64,000 nt of DNA, taken from the NCBI GenBank assembly GCA_014526335.1, contig JACTAT010000060.1, positions 6,924,898 to 6,988,897 on the forward strand. The letters run 5' to 3'. The notes beneath the pieces are model-generated. The model had not been told where the DNA came from. It made no database searches and saw only the letters and a list, made by a program, of their open reading frames with translations. Source of the DNA: Chrysaora quinquecirrha (lineage: Eukaryota > Cnidaria > Scyphozoa > Semaeostomeae > Pelagiidae). Position 1 is the first letter of the stretch. Every line of letters begins with the position of its first letter. This document shows positions 1-13,300 of the stretch, one piece after another. Made by a program: the position numbers and the translations under genes.

Positions 1-921
1 AAATACAATGTCTTATACGGAGACACGGATCATTCACTGGCACTTAAATGCAACTTGTTCTTGGAACAACGTCTTTCAATCATGGACGCAAAAAACCTTG
101 CACTCAGAACATCGTGAAGCAGGGGCCTGCTTAAACTTGAACCGTGCTTTTTTCTTTTAATTGCTTTCCACCCTCTTTTGAGAACCTGCACTTCTGATTA
201 TATGGTATATAGATTTCATTACATAAGAACATAAACAGGCTGTGTTCCAAAGCTTAGGTTGTTATTTACGGGTTTTTTACTGTAGCTCTAACCAACCCTA
301 TTTTCATGCCACTAAAATCCACATAATTTTGAACCTACGTGTGCCATTTTCCATCAGCGTTGCACAAGGAAAGAAACATTTTCCTAGGGAAGCATGCCAT
401 TCCAAACGGTGGGGGACAAGATAAACCTCGTTTTACTTTTTTAGAAAGATTTGATTTCGAAAGAGAGATTTGGTTCAAAGAAAGATTTGGTTATAAAAAG
501 AAAGATATCTAAAGAAAGAAATGTTTCTACTTTGACTAAAAGTCCTCCTTCTTCGTGTTTACTTCTAATTTCTATCTTTAACTTCACATCATTTCGTATT
601 ATCAACATGAACAAAAAGAGCTACATAGTACCAATAATATTTAGCTACCCAACTACTGTACAGTTATTTTCTAATTTGACCCATAAAGTGCTACAATGCC
701 TGCCGCAGAATTACTTGGAACACCCCACATATTTTCAGGCTATTTTACATAAAAAAGTTTCTTTGCACCAAGAAAAGTTTTTGATTTAATAAACCAACAT
801 TGTTTTACAGAGGGGGAGGTGAGATGTTGCGAGAATATAACTCAACCAATTTGGTGTTCCTTGGTTGCATTTGGGCAGGCGTCGTAGATTAATGAAATCA
901 GCAAACTACTACTTTTGCTTG
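1..921. other. no gene recognised
   Basis: AT-rich sequence on the 3' side of the glutamate receptor gene. Reading frames here are short, lack family resemblance and have no convincing splice signals. It probably holds the receptor 3' untranslated region near its right end, but no poly(A) signal was pinned down. Confidence 0.4.
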
Positions 922-1509
922 CTATTTTCTAGCTAATCTACTTGCAAACACATCATTAGTTTGTTTAAAAGATACAATTTGTACGCTGTTTTTCCTTTTC
1001 TCTTCTCGTTGTTCCTTCCAAAGAGTGAACGTATCTTTCACAGGCTCTGACAGTCTTTTCCGATATTTTTTGCAACCATTTTCAACCAGCAATAACAAGA
1101 CAGATACAACGATAGATACAACCAATACCAGAATTAATCCACCAAAGTACTCCAGAGGAACACTGCTTGGAGAACTTGTATTGTTTTTGACGCTGAAACA
1201 AGCACTAGCCATCCATTTGCGACTCAAATCAGCAAATAGGCCATTTTCTCTATATTCGAGAATTTTCTGTGACACAAGGTAGTTCCACGCCCAACCTTTT
1301 TGAAAACCAATCGCCCAGCTTGACTTTCCACTGTCAGTTTCAACGATTTTCAATCCACAATCTCGTTGCTTGGCTGCATAAAACTGGGCCATTGGGTTTT
1401 CGGTAATAAATGCTTGTAGTTTTCTGTGTGCAAAAAAACAAATTTTAGGCAGCTAAATTAACATTTTACCAAACATTTTAATCATTCGGCTAGTTAGCTA
1501 ACTAGTTAT

Positions 1510-1584
<75 letters not shown>

Positions 1585-1606
1585 CAGTTAGTTATTTTGT
1601 TTGTTT

Positions 1607-1652
<46 letters not shown>

Positions 1653-1702
1653 AAGTTTATTGGTTAGTTAGTTAGTTAGCTAGCTAGTTAGTAAGTTAAT
1701 TG

Positions 1703-1737
<35 letters not shown>

Positions 1738-1755
1738 GGTAAGTTGGTTGGTTGG

Positions 1756-1792
<37 letters not shown>

Positions 1793-1886
1793 AAGTTTAT
1801 TGGTTAGTAAGTTTATTGGTTAGTTAGTTAGTTAGCTAGCTAGTTAGTAAGTTAATTGGTTAGTTAGTTAGTTAGCTAGTTAGTTG

Positions 1887-1926
<40 letters not shown>

Positions 1927-4900
1927 TTGTTAGTCAGATTGCAAGTTAGTTAACAATTTATCAGTTAGTTTGTTTGTTACCAAGTTATTCAGTAAGTTCG
2001 TTAGTTAGTTACTTAGTCAGTTAATTCGTTAGTTAGTTTGTTAGTTAGTTACTCAGCTTAGTTTATCAGTCCATATTTGGAATATTATTTTCAAGTAGCA
2101 TTCTTCTCAATCATATCTGTTTTAGGACAAAAGACAGAAAATGAAGACGGAATGTCTGATGCGACAACGCTGCTAGTCAGATCAGAATGTTAATGTGACT
2201 TGCAAGGTATCGAACAATTTCATGACCAAAAGTCGTCTTACCCGTTTAAAACGTTCTTTATGCCTTCTTCGCTTGATCTTGCGTTATAATTCTTCATGAA
2301 CAGATACATATTACGAAACACTGGATCAGCAGATGACTTGAAGTATGACGATGTGCTGGAGTTTGCAAGACAAGCGAATTTGAAGTCTGTGGTCGGCTTA
2401 GTCAACTAAAGAAGGAAAAATCGATATAAATGATAAAAATAACACTAAGACGTAAGAAAAATTTGAATTTTATTCATTGTTTGTTTGTACATCTTTGAAT
2501 AGCAAACCAATGCTTCATTCATGACCACATAAAAATGAACTCATGATTGCATGACCACATAACTATATAACCAGAAGACCACGACGACATAACCACATGA
2601 CCGCATGACCACACGACCACGTGATTCAATTACCACATGACCACTTGACCACATGACCACATGACCAGAAGACCGTATGACCACATAATTGCATGACCAC
2701 ATGACCAAACAACCGCGTGACTTCTTTATTAAATGACCACATGATAACATGACCATGAGACCACGTGATAATGTGACTCATGCCCACTAGACCACGTATA
2801 AATGAACTCATGATTGCCTAACCACATGACCACATGACCATATGACTCTACTACCACTTTATTTTATGACCACATGACTCTATTCCCACATGGCTACATG
2901 ACTACGAAATTACCTGACAACATGACAACATGACCACATGACGTGACTATGTTACGACATGACTACTTGAAAACGAGTCTACAAGTCTACCGAACCACAT
3001 GACCGCATGACCACAAGACTAAATGACAACATGACCACATGACCACATAACACGTGACCACATGACCACATGACCATGGGACCACATGTCCGCGAGACCA
3101 CATGAAACACGCAGACTGATAATGAAGCTTGGTTATCTTACAAAGATAGAAGAGTGTAAAGAGCGTATAAAAATACTTGTTTTGTTGTTACCCTGTGATC
3201 TCTCATCCCACGAAATGGGTCTGTTTCCGCTTGTTTCACTTTAGAAGCAGTCAAAATTGCAGTGTATGTAGTCATGACAACAACCATACCAAAAGCAAAG
3301 GTGATAGCTGTGATCCTTGTGGCAATCTGTTTTGGATTATGTCCACCTAAGTCTCTTTGAAAAGTCAATCCTGAGAAATATGTAAAACACTCTTGAAGGG
3401 GATAATTCTTAACTTTTTTGTTCTTTCCTTGAACATTTCTTGACTGATTTTCAAGAACATATACCAGTATTACTCCAGCGAGGAACACGCCTAATATTGC
3501 CCAAAGAAGCCCTTCTGATATCTGATCCAAAAAAGCAAAATTTATGAAAGGCAAATTGTTGTCTTGCTGTGCAAGCATAATGATGGACAGAGATACCTGT
3601 AGGTATGGTTCACTGAAGTCAACGACTGTTGATCTCTGACGAGTGCTGGTAATAGCAGCAACTGAAAGATCTGCTTTCTTTCGTAGCAAATCCCCGACCA
3701 TTCCATTCCATGTGCCATTGACGTAAGCCCCGTAGAAGCCATCTTCAATGATGTACAAATATGTTTGAAACCAGAGATCGTTTTGCAGTTTTTGAAGCAA
3801 ATCCATTAGGTATCCTATACAGCAAGTGTCTTTCCACGTAGTAACAGCTTTGTTGTTTAACACTGGAGCCCTGCATACGATACCATTTTGGCATCTCTTT
3901 TGATCCTTGATGTAAAATTGATCAAATTGCATGACAAATGGATGTTCGATTGCAGTGACAATTCGTAGAGTAATGCCCTGCAACTTGGATCTTGATATTC
4001 TCAAGAATTCAGCATCATTTGATAAAAGAATCAGATTGCTGTGATCATTCCATTTGTAAAGTGGTATCCAATTGTATTCCGATTTCCTAAGATATACAAA
4101 TGCCGTTTTAGCACTGTGAAGAGCACTACAATCTCTCGTTGCAAATTCCTTTTCAGCTATGGCACGAAGAGAACGAAAATCTCTGAAATTGAAGAGAATA
4201 AAACTTCATTGTTAGCCATGAAAGACAGACTACGATAAGGGTATATCATGGTTTATAGACAAACTTTTATTTAATTTTGAGCTTTCGCATGAGACCTTTA
4301 CTACAGTACTTATTCGTCTACTTGTCTTGAAACGTGAAACGTGAAAGGGTACTTTTGCCGATTATGTTAATTATCTTTTCTCTTTTTTCATTCTTTGTTT
4401 AATTAATGTTAGTTTTACAGTAGCTGCTCTAACAATTAATTCAAAGGAGGTAACAAATGTTCATATAACCTAAACTAATGACGAGTTGAAATAAACTAAC
4501 ATTAAATAAGCTTAAAGTTCTTTAACGCATCATAATTAGAATTAGGATGTAAATAGGATGGTGATTAACAAGGCTAAGGAAGGACGGCATCAGTGTAGTG
4601 TAGTAGCGTTTGTGCTTGTGGCATCAGTGAGTTGTCTTAGTAGGTTTTGTTATAGGTAATTTGAACTAATTCGTATATAAGGGTAGATTAAGTTCACTAC
4701 TGTCCTGTAGATGGGATTGCAGGTAGTACCTTTAGGCAATATGATCAGGCTGTTAAAATATCGCACAGTGCAAGATAGCATCAGCAGAGGGTAGAAAGGT
4801 CGCAGTGACCGGGCATCAGAGGATCGCAATAATCTTCTTCTGTTTGTAAAAAGTTTGCATTATGTAGTAGATAGGGCATTGTCACAAATGGAAATGTACC

Positions 4901-5869
4901 TAAAAGGAACAGCAAGTTAAACTGAAGCCCCAACTTACGTATTTGAGATCATTCCTCTCTTCTTTGCATCTTTAGCCACCAGCAATAAATTCAATGCATC
5001 AAGGAATCTTTTCTTTGCAAGAAAAGACGAGCTCAACTCAGTCTCCTTTGAATCAAATTTAATCACCAGTAACTGCGAAGGAGCATGGCTGTCATGAATC
5101 ACCGCTTTCGACTCTAGCATTAACCAAACTTTCTTGAATCGCAATACAGAGAATTTCGAGGCAACTTTAAAAATCAGTTCTGACAATCCATCATTGCACA
5201 GCAGAATCACAATGGACACAGATCTTACTTTCATATCGTATATAACTTGTCTCACTTCGTGTTCATTTGAGGTAGTACTGTTCAACTGGTACGTCCAAAC
5301 CGTTAAATTATCACTCTCACCCTGTGGAATATTCATTTTGATGATTTCCATCAAGTCACTTGCTATCACCCTTGATAGTCTCAGTGTACATTCGTCGTGG
5401 TCTGTTATTATTGCAACAGGCCATAAGTAGAGGTTTTTCATAAGAGATTTTATCAATTCAATATATACTGCTTTTGATTTCTTGCATTTTCGCATTAGTA
5501 AGTGTATATCATCTGCCTTCTAGAAGGAAAAAGTGCGTCAGTTATTCGTAAACTTAGATTTATTTTCTGGAGTACCTTAGCTAGTACATTACAGAATGGT
5601 AATGGTGTACTGAGCTCAGTTCGTTAATAAGTCAGTTGCTTTGTTAGTCAGTTGTTTATTTAGCTAGCTAGCTGGCTGGTTAAATAGTTTAGTTAGTTAG
5701 CTGGTTGGTTAGTTAGTTAGTTAATTAATTAGTTATTTATTCATTTATTTAGTTAGTTAGTTATTTAGTTAGCTAGCTAGGTAGATAGTTAGTTTAGTTG
5801 GTTGGTTGGCTGCCTAGTTAGTTAGTTATCTGGTAAGTAAATTAGTAAGCTAGTTAGTTAGTTAGTTGT

Positions 5870-5908
<39 letters not shown>

Positions 5909-5909
5909 A

Positions 5910-5940
<31 letters not shown>

Positions 5941-6552
5941 GTTGGTTATGTAGTTAGTTAGTTAGTAAGTTGTTAGTTAGTTGGTTAGCTAGTCAGTTAG
6001 TACCCTGGGTAGTCAGTTAGTTAATTAGTTAGTTAGTTAATAGGAAATTTCTATTGTAAGCACCATTCGCACTCCTTGAAACCGACCGTGTACACCCTCT
6101 AGTTATCGGTTTGACACAAAAACGTTAATAATGTAGTCTACCATGTTCTTGAAATGGAAAATCTAAATTAAATTGTCATTACTTACTTTCAAGCATCCTT
6201 CTCTCTGTAAGGCATAAAATACCTTCTCTTTACTCGATACAGCATTTTCTAAGATGGCTGAAGTTTTTTCACTTGCAAACGACGAATATATGTTTATGGT
6301 TTTGCCTAAAACATGCACATCTTTCTGACTTAGCTTATTCAAAATAACTGCTAGAGAGTCTGGTGCTTTGAGATACACATAACTAACACCAACAGTAATA
6401 TTCGTTGTATTAACCAGAATGTTATTTTCATACTGAGAGCTATTACTGCTGAATGGTTCTCTCTCGATGAAGCTTGTGACATGGTAGTTAACTGCATCGA
6501 GACAGGAAAATTTCACAGAGTATATCAATATGATGAAAATGAGACCGTGCAT
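922..6552 (-). CDS. ionotropic glutamate receptor subunit, five exons
   Basis: Ligand-gated cation channel subunit of the plasma membrane. Exons in transcript order are 6187-6552, 4939-5519, 3192-4182, 2242-2405 and 922-1423. Every junction is GT/AG with matching phase, and the sum is 2604 nt, so 867 residues with no internal stop. Residues 1-20 look like a signal peptide, and about 25-375 are the amino-terminal domain. S1 includes a CCIGY stretch and RSTVVDF, whose Arg (about 499) matches the ligand alpha-carboxylate-binding Arg of the family. TM1 is about 541-559, the pore loop contains QRDLGGHNP (about 591-599), and M3 ends in TYTAILTAS (about 621-629) in place of the near-invariant SYTANLAAF. 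S2 carries Glu 709 at the ligand amino-group position and Cys 723/776 as the likely disulfide. TM4 is about 794-815, followed by a basic tail of about 50 residues. The length is typical of the family. The pore-loop spacing resembles NMDA-type more than AMPA-type subunits, but the subfamily is not settled. Confidence 0.93.
1494..2058. repeat. (GTTA)n tetranucleotide array
   Basis: Intron 4 of the glutamate receptor gene is largely filled by TTAG/GTTA units interrupted by variant blocks such as gtaagtttattggtta, which themselves recur, giving a higher-order pattern. Confidence 0.9.
2540..3110. repeat. degenerate CATGACCA minisatellite
   Basis: Intron 3 of the glutamate receptor gene contains dozens of degenerate units of about 8-12 bp built on acatgaccac. 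Open frames across it on the minus strand are by-products of the repeat. Confidence 0.85.
5637..6045. repeat. second (GTTA)n array
   Basis: Intron 1 of the same glutamate receptor gene carries a second, more degenerate GTTA/GCTA array with the same motif and orientation as the one in intron 4. Confidence 0.85.
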
Positions 6553-7620
6553 TTTGGACCACTGTATATAGCAGCTTTAGTCGACTCTTCTATAATGATC
6601 GTGGCAGCAAATTAAAGGGCAAATTTGATAAGAATGCCTGTTTAATTATAATCCGTCTTGACGTTCACTTGAAAATCCAGGTTGACCAATAAGAAGGTTA
6701 GATGTTGATGCAAATGTAATGTTGAGGTTGGTCCCTTTTTGTTAAGTTTGCTTGCAGTCCCTCGTTGTATATTTGCTTTGTTGTTTGTTGTCTTCTTCTT
6801 CTATATAACTAGTTATTCTTTGTTCCCTTGTATAAGTTCCTTTTTTATGTTGTTTTCTTGTTATATATAATTTCCTCTTTTCTAGTTATTTACTTGCTGT
6901 GTCTTTATAAAGATTCCTCTTTGCTTGCTATTTTCTTGCTCTTTATTTAACCAATGTAGTGATGTAGCAGATTTGTGCAGGCAATGTCTACAGGTAAAGT
7001 AAATCGAGAGAGTCGAGAAAATCCTTTGCTTTTCACATAAAATGCCTTGCTTTGCTTCGATCCTAATGAAAAACTCCTTGCTTCAATTGGGAACAGACTT
7101 GTGTAGACATCTTCCAGAATAGTCTCTCTCCTGCTTATTGTTGCAACGTATTCTTGTTTATTACGTGTAATGAAACGTTATGCTGCTCTAAAACGACAAA
7201 AAGTTAATCTGTTTCTGCCTCTAAATGTCTTGTGCAGTCTTCAAGAGGTTGCTAAGATTCACTTCGGATTAACCATGCATTGTTCAATATGTTGGTTTTG
7301 AAGACTGTTGTTGTACTACATGTCTAATTTAATGCCCAAATCTCATCCAAGTATTAATATCAATGAATGGAGATAAGAAAGCACGAGCCTTCAAAAAAAG
7401 GCCGAATTGTTGCTTGACGTAATCCACTTTTCAATATTTATTCCATCCAATTACAGAGTGCATGCAATAGCAAGGGTTTGTCTGCAAATGTTTATTAGAT
7501 CAAATAACTCCTGCTAGTTTTTCTAAGAAGATTTACATGAAAACAAATAATTTTTCTTCATCTCGTTAATTGACCAGTTGGAACTCTAGTTAACTCCAAG
7601 TATTAAAAGTGAATTTACAG
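6553..7620. other. intergenic region, no gene recognised
   Basis: Upstream flank of the glutamate receptor gene on the minus strand; it should include that gene's promoter and 5' untranslated region. I see no protein family resemblance and no long open frame. T-rich tracts lie at about 6770-6950. Confidence 0.4.
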
Positions 7621-7775
7621 GGTATGCAAGACGATGGAGACGTTCAGGGCGACAACGCAAATTCTGTATGTCTTTGTATCACGCTGCCAGGATAGAATCT
7701 GATGCAGATTCCAATGATGGTATTAGTGTTGGCAAATTCCAGATTTGCTCCTGCAAAGTTTGTAGTTATATATAG
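7621..7775 (+). CDS. possible orphan terminal exon, unknown protein
   Basis: A 155-bp stretch directly follows a good acceptor (tttacag) and stays open for 50 codons before TAG at 7773-7775. The product starts with an Arg-rich run (YARRWRRSGRQRK), then an acidic patch, then Cys residues near the end (ICSCKVC). I do not recognise it and cannot find an upstream exon, so it may be chance. It is listed because both the acceptor and the composition look exon-like. Confidence 0.2.
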
Positions 7776-7995
7776 GATATAAAGATAGTTAAGTCTATAA
7801 TATGGTTATTTTTGTAATGAATTTTTGAAAATCGGGTAACATGTGAGCTACTATCTATAGAAGCCCTGGTGAGAGATGAAAAGACATTGGTGAATCGAAA
7901 ACAAGAGTTTGTGAATAGATTTGAAAATAGGAACACCAAGACAGTTCTGAGTATCAATACTCCCCGAATATCAATTTGCGTACAAATATTACTTA

Positions 7996-8633
7996 TACTT
8001 GTTACTATTACTATTACTATTACTATTACTATTACTATTACTATTACTATTAATATTACTATTACTATTACTATTATTATTACTATTACTATTATTATTA
8101 CAATTACAATTACAATTACTATTACTATTACTATTACTATTACTATTACTATTACTATTATTATTACTATTACTATTACTATTACTATTACAATTACAAT
8201 TACTATTACTATTACTATTACTATTACTATTACTATTACTATTACTATTACTATTACTATTACTATTACTATTACTATTACTATTACTATTACTATTACT
8301 ATTACTATTACTATTACTATTACTATTACTATTACTATTACTATTACTATTACTATTACTATTACTATTACTATTACTATTACTATTACTATTACTATTA
8401 CTATTTCTATTACTATTACTAATACTATCATTATTACTAATACTATCACTATAACTATTACTATCACTATTACTATTACTATTACCATAACTATTACCAT
8501 TACTATTACTATTACTATTACTATTACTATTGCTATTACTATTACTATTACTATTACTATTACTATTACTATTACTATTACTATTACTATTACTATTACT
8601 ATTACTATTACTATTACTATTACTATTATTGTT
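7996..8633. repeat. (ATTACT)n hexanucleotide microsatellite
   Basis: About 640 bp of nearly pure ctatta/attact units with occasional single-base variants (attatt, caatta). All six frames are open in long runs (Ile-Val, Ile-Thr, Ser-Asn, poly-Leu), which are artefacts of the repeat. Confidence 0.98.
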
Positions 8634-8639
8634 AATATG

Positions 8640-10334
8640 ACTTTTACTACAGTAAAATGTTGAAAACGTTTCTCTGAAAGAATATGCTTTTTCTAGAAGA
8701 CAATAAGTTCTTGAAATATAATAAAAAGGAAACCTGATCTTGATAACCTCAGGTTCCTTAAGGGTAATCGAAAAAGACAACGTAGCAATTACTTACTTGT
8801 CAAAAACGGAAAACTCCTCCTTGACGTTTCAACGATCAGCAAACTTTCTTTAGCCTGTATGTTGTTGATTTCTCACTCTTCATATCAAGTACAGTTTCAA
8901 CATCTGTTTACAAACATAAAAAAACAATCATTGCTTATGTTTTTAATTTTTGGGTTACAATGAGATAGATATCTTACGTGAGTTTACATCTTGCTTACTG
9001 TTGTCCATAAGTCTTTCTCTTTAAGATTAAAATAAGAATGATACTTCAGTATTCTACAACAAATCTGGCTTTTGTTTACCCTGCTTGTTGTGTCAAAAAT
9101 TTTGAGTGTTATAACAGATGTCTTAATCAACTTTTCTTTGTAATTCATCCGATTCCACCTGCTAAACAAGTGCTATATCTATATGTATATAGAAGACTAT
9201 CTTAATTAGAATACAAATATTATCCTGCCAACTGATTCTCAAATTGTGCATTATGCTGGTAGCTTAATTGAAGTTAAAGCTTAGCGCACTGATTCATAAT
9301 TCAAATTTAGATTCATGCAACGTGAGATAAAACCACGCAAGGATTTCTTTGGTTCTGATTTTATTTTAGTTGTCAGCATGACTTAAAGGGAGACTTTTCA
9401 CTACTAAAAGTCTAATCAACCCAATAAAAGTCAGACAATAACTACTAAATGCTCGACTCGGGTACCTTATTACAAATTCTGCTTCTTACAAGAGGCATTG
9501 TCTGGGCATTCAAAAAAGTATCCCTTTCAAACGTCGACCACTGCGGGAAGGAACAAAAGTAGCCCAGTTTGCAATTAACTCCCCTGATTTTATGGTTCCA
9601 AGCTTGAGCGTCTATAAACTCAATGACCATAAACTCAATCCTTTTCAAAGGCCGATTTGGAATAAAACGATTTTGAAAAATCTGGAACTCGAACTTAGCT
9701 CTTTAGAAACTTTGCGCTTGAACCTATCAATTATTTCCAAGCGCATGCGTCACATTTCTTCTGTCTCCAGAATTCAATGCATGTTATCTTTTGCAAGCAC
9801 TCTTAATGTTGGTTGTTCGTTCCATAGTGGTTGGTGGTAGACTATTTTGGCCTAATTTGTGACTTTTGGCTTTGTGATGCGACGCAATCCTCAATCCTGA
9901 GGTATATTGATTCGAAAAGTCCACAATAATAATACTGACATGTTTAATTTTATCAAATTTGTCTTCTTTTGTTTGAAAATCCAGTAAAATTTAGTTGACA
10001 ATAGGATAGGCCTAAATGTCTTAAAGGGCCTAGGCAGCGTGCCAGATTTGAGATTTGTACCTACCTACTAGTCTAAGTAAGCTGTCTACCATCCCAGACC
10101 AGCTCTACGCTGCTGAATCGGCCCTCACCCGCCAGCAACAAGGGTTGGGCTCTTGCCTGTTGGTTTTCTTCTTTTCAACTCAAGTCCCAGTCCACGACAA
10201 CACTTTTGTGCTTCTCCTCCTAGAGACCTACCATGAAAGACAAATATATAACAAAATTAGAATTTTATCTACTAGTATACATTACTCATTTCATGATGAT
10301 TACTCTTTTTTAAATTGAAGATAAAAAATAAAAA
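8640..10334. other. intergenic region upstream of AMBRA1-like gene
   Basis: No gene recognised. It should contain the promoter and 5' leader of the AMBRA1-like gene that starts at 10335. Short frames on both strands have no family resemblance. Confidence 0.4.
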
Positions 10335-13300
10335 ATGAAGCCGATCAACATTGCTCTTGCTATCGAAGAATGTCGGATTGGAAAGAAAAGAAAAATCAAT
10401 CAAATTTTGCAAAAATATGCAGAACTCAAAGCTGCTACAAATTGCAACCGAGATACTGTAAGTGAGCAATTACTGTATATTAGAGATTGCCCCATAACTG
10501 AAATCTTTGAAAAAATTGTGAGACTACCTGTTGTGGTGAAAGCAATTGGCTTATAACACAATATTGATTCAATGCTTTTTCATTGTTTTTAGGTGTTACG
10601 ATGCAGGGACCAACATGTCAAATCAACTTTCTTGATTACTTTTAGCCCAGACAGGTAATTTAGCTTAGCAAAATTTTGCCAGAGTTGAGGCAAATTTTGT
10701 GCCAGTTTATGCCTGTTGTTAGAAGATTTTTTCACTTTTAGGGGTGTGTCAGGCCTCCCACCTTGCTGTTTCCCTCTTGTCTCCTATGCTTATGAGGGAT
10801 GCATTGTAATTGCCCTTCTTTTTGGGGGTGCTCATTCATTTAAGGCTTAAAGTTCCTCCTCACCCAAAACAATTCATAAACTTCCACTTCGAATTCATCA
10901 ACAATTCCTAGAGCTAGACTCATTATTGCTTTCTGTTTTTACTTCAGGTCAAAAATTGCATCTAGCCATGGTGATCATACAATCAAAGTATTTGAAGTGA
11001 AAACTGGAAGGCTGTTAAACACTTTGCAAGGTCATCCAAGAACTCCTTGGTGTGTCACATTTCATCCTTATCTCAACAACATAATTGCATCTGGATGCCT
11101 GTCTGGACAGATTAGGATCTGGGATCTATATGTAAGATTGCTTTAGCATTCTACTCGATTTGATTCCTATCATTTCCATTCATCAAACTAAAACACTGCT
11201 TATACGAGAGTAACTGGATCAGCTTTGGTCCAATGTAGAGCCAGTTTTTTCCTGAAAATGCCTTTCATTTACATGGAATCTCCTGGGTTTGTATGCCAGT
11301 TCTAGATGATTCGGCCATAGGACAACATCTACTTTATAACCAAATTTGTGTGGAAAATTTTAGCAAGGATTGTTTCACAATCATTGGCAAAGCAAGATCT
11401 TTGTTTCACTTAGGGGTTTTGGAGTCTCTCTACATCGTTCTTTCTGATTGGTCCATTTCGAGCCGCATCTGGGTATAAATTCCGCCGTAGTCTGTTTCGG
11501 TCTGTTTCTGACATTCATACTCTGAGGAGTGTCTGAGGAAAAAAGCTTTTAAGTATGCCTGAAAATGATTCCGCTGTTCATCACAATTTTAAAGTTCCAG
11601 ATCTGTTCAGAGTGTGGCAAGTTCATCTCTTACTCTGTTGAGATTCCATGTAAATGCTTTGGATCGGATCCAAACTGGTATGGATTAATTTCTGTGTAAT
11701 CATTTACGTTCTAGACTGGTGACTGTCAAGTGCATAACATCACTGATGGTTCTGTCATTGCATCTTTGGCATTTCACCCAATTGATGATATTCTTGCTGT
11801 TGTATCATACTCAAAACTGTTTCTCCTCAACTGGAAAACTGGTGATATTCTGCATCAGTTAAATACTTCAGACAGACATGAATACATTAGGTAATGAATA
11901 AAGTTGCTTGAGGAATAAGATCATTATGTTGTTTTTTCATTGAGGGGCATTTCACCCGTTGAAAAAGCATATGAGATTCCTATTGAAGCTAAAGGATTCT
12001 TACGAGATTCCGAAAAAACAATAGATTCCAGTTTAGGGTGTACGAGATTCCAAGGAGTGAATTGCCCCTCGGTTTTCATATTGTCGTAAGCAAGGGGACA
12101 CGTCCCCAATGTGGTGGCGACTTTCATGTTCCCATATAATCGTAAACGATGGGGACACTCCTCAACCTCAACCTCAAGTAGTTGTTGATTGCAGCTTGCA
12201 GCAATGGTATGGGAACATGTTTTTAAAGCATGTCCTCATCGACGCCTTAGTGGTCGACGATCTAAAATCAAGTTCCAATATCAAAATTCATGTTCCCATT
12301 ACATCCTAAGAGGCGTACGCATATCGTACGCGTCCCCGTAGCAATGACAGGGACGGGTCACCGTTGTGTCCGACTTTATGGAAGCCAGTCTGAGTGGTAA
12401 TTTCTTTTGCAGAATTGTGAAGTTTGATCCATTTGGTTCTTGGATGATTACTGGAATACTTAACAGAGAACACATGAACAACAGGGTGACTATAACTTCG
12501 ATTGCCTTGATTATATGAAAATGCAGCACCTATATGTTTACGTATTCAGCCCAGATGGTGCCAATGATAACAGTGGAGATCGATTCCGTAATATTTGTGG
12601 AGCAATGTCCAATTTTCTTTGCGATTTATAATCGTTCTACATGAAAACAAGAAAATATAATGTTGTGTAGACAGGAGAGTGTTGTCTTTGTCTGTACTCT
12701 AGTCGTACATGGGCTCTCAAGCTAGTTCTATTAACCATATCTCTGCAGCTATCTTATGTTTTGACTATATTCTTAAATATGTTTGTCATGAATGGCGAAC
12801 ACTAGGGTAGATTTTTCCTCTAAGTGGCGTGGGATTCGAAACTAGTCTGCGTGACCAGATAGCCAACGACATTTCTAATGAGCTGTAGAGCTCAATGAAA
12901 TCGCCGAGTAACTTTCATACAGCCATAAGTCATACAGCCCAAGGCTTTCATCCCATTTTGCTTTTTTTGTTTCGGCTATGTTAAGCCTTCTTGAGCAACA
13001 TAACTATTTATACATATTTGTCATGAATGGCGAACACAAGGATAGATTTTTCCACAAGTGGCATACCACAGTAGACGGGGTTCGAACCTGGATTACATGA
13101 TCAGAGAGCCAATGACGTTTCTATTGAGCTGTAGAGCTCAATGAAATCGCCGAGTAACTTTCCAAGTCATACAGCCCAAGGCTGTCATCCAAATTTTGCT
13201 TTTTGTGTTACGGTTATGTTGAGCATTCTTCAGCAACATAACTATTTATACACATTTGTCATGAATGGCGAACACAAGGATAGATTTCCACAAGTGTCAT

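Noticed and set aside
2541..2811. Minus-strand frames with repeated GHVV and MWS motifs
   Set aside because: Translation of the CATGACCA minisatellite inside a receptor intron.
7766..8780. Long open frames on both strands encoding Ile-Val, Ile-Thr, Ser-Asn and Leu runs
   Set aside because: They are produced by the (ATTACT)n microsatellite and have no flanking coding signal.
12109..12529. Short frames on both strands near ggggacacgtcccc
   Set aside because: Located in AMBRA1 intron 4 and overlapping the following exon in the wrong frame or strand; no similarity seen.
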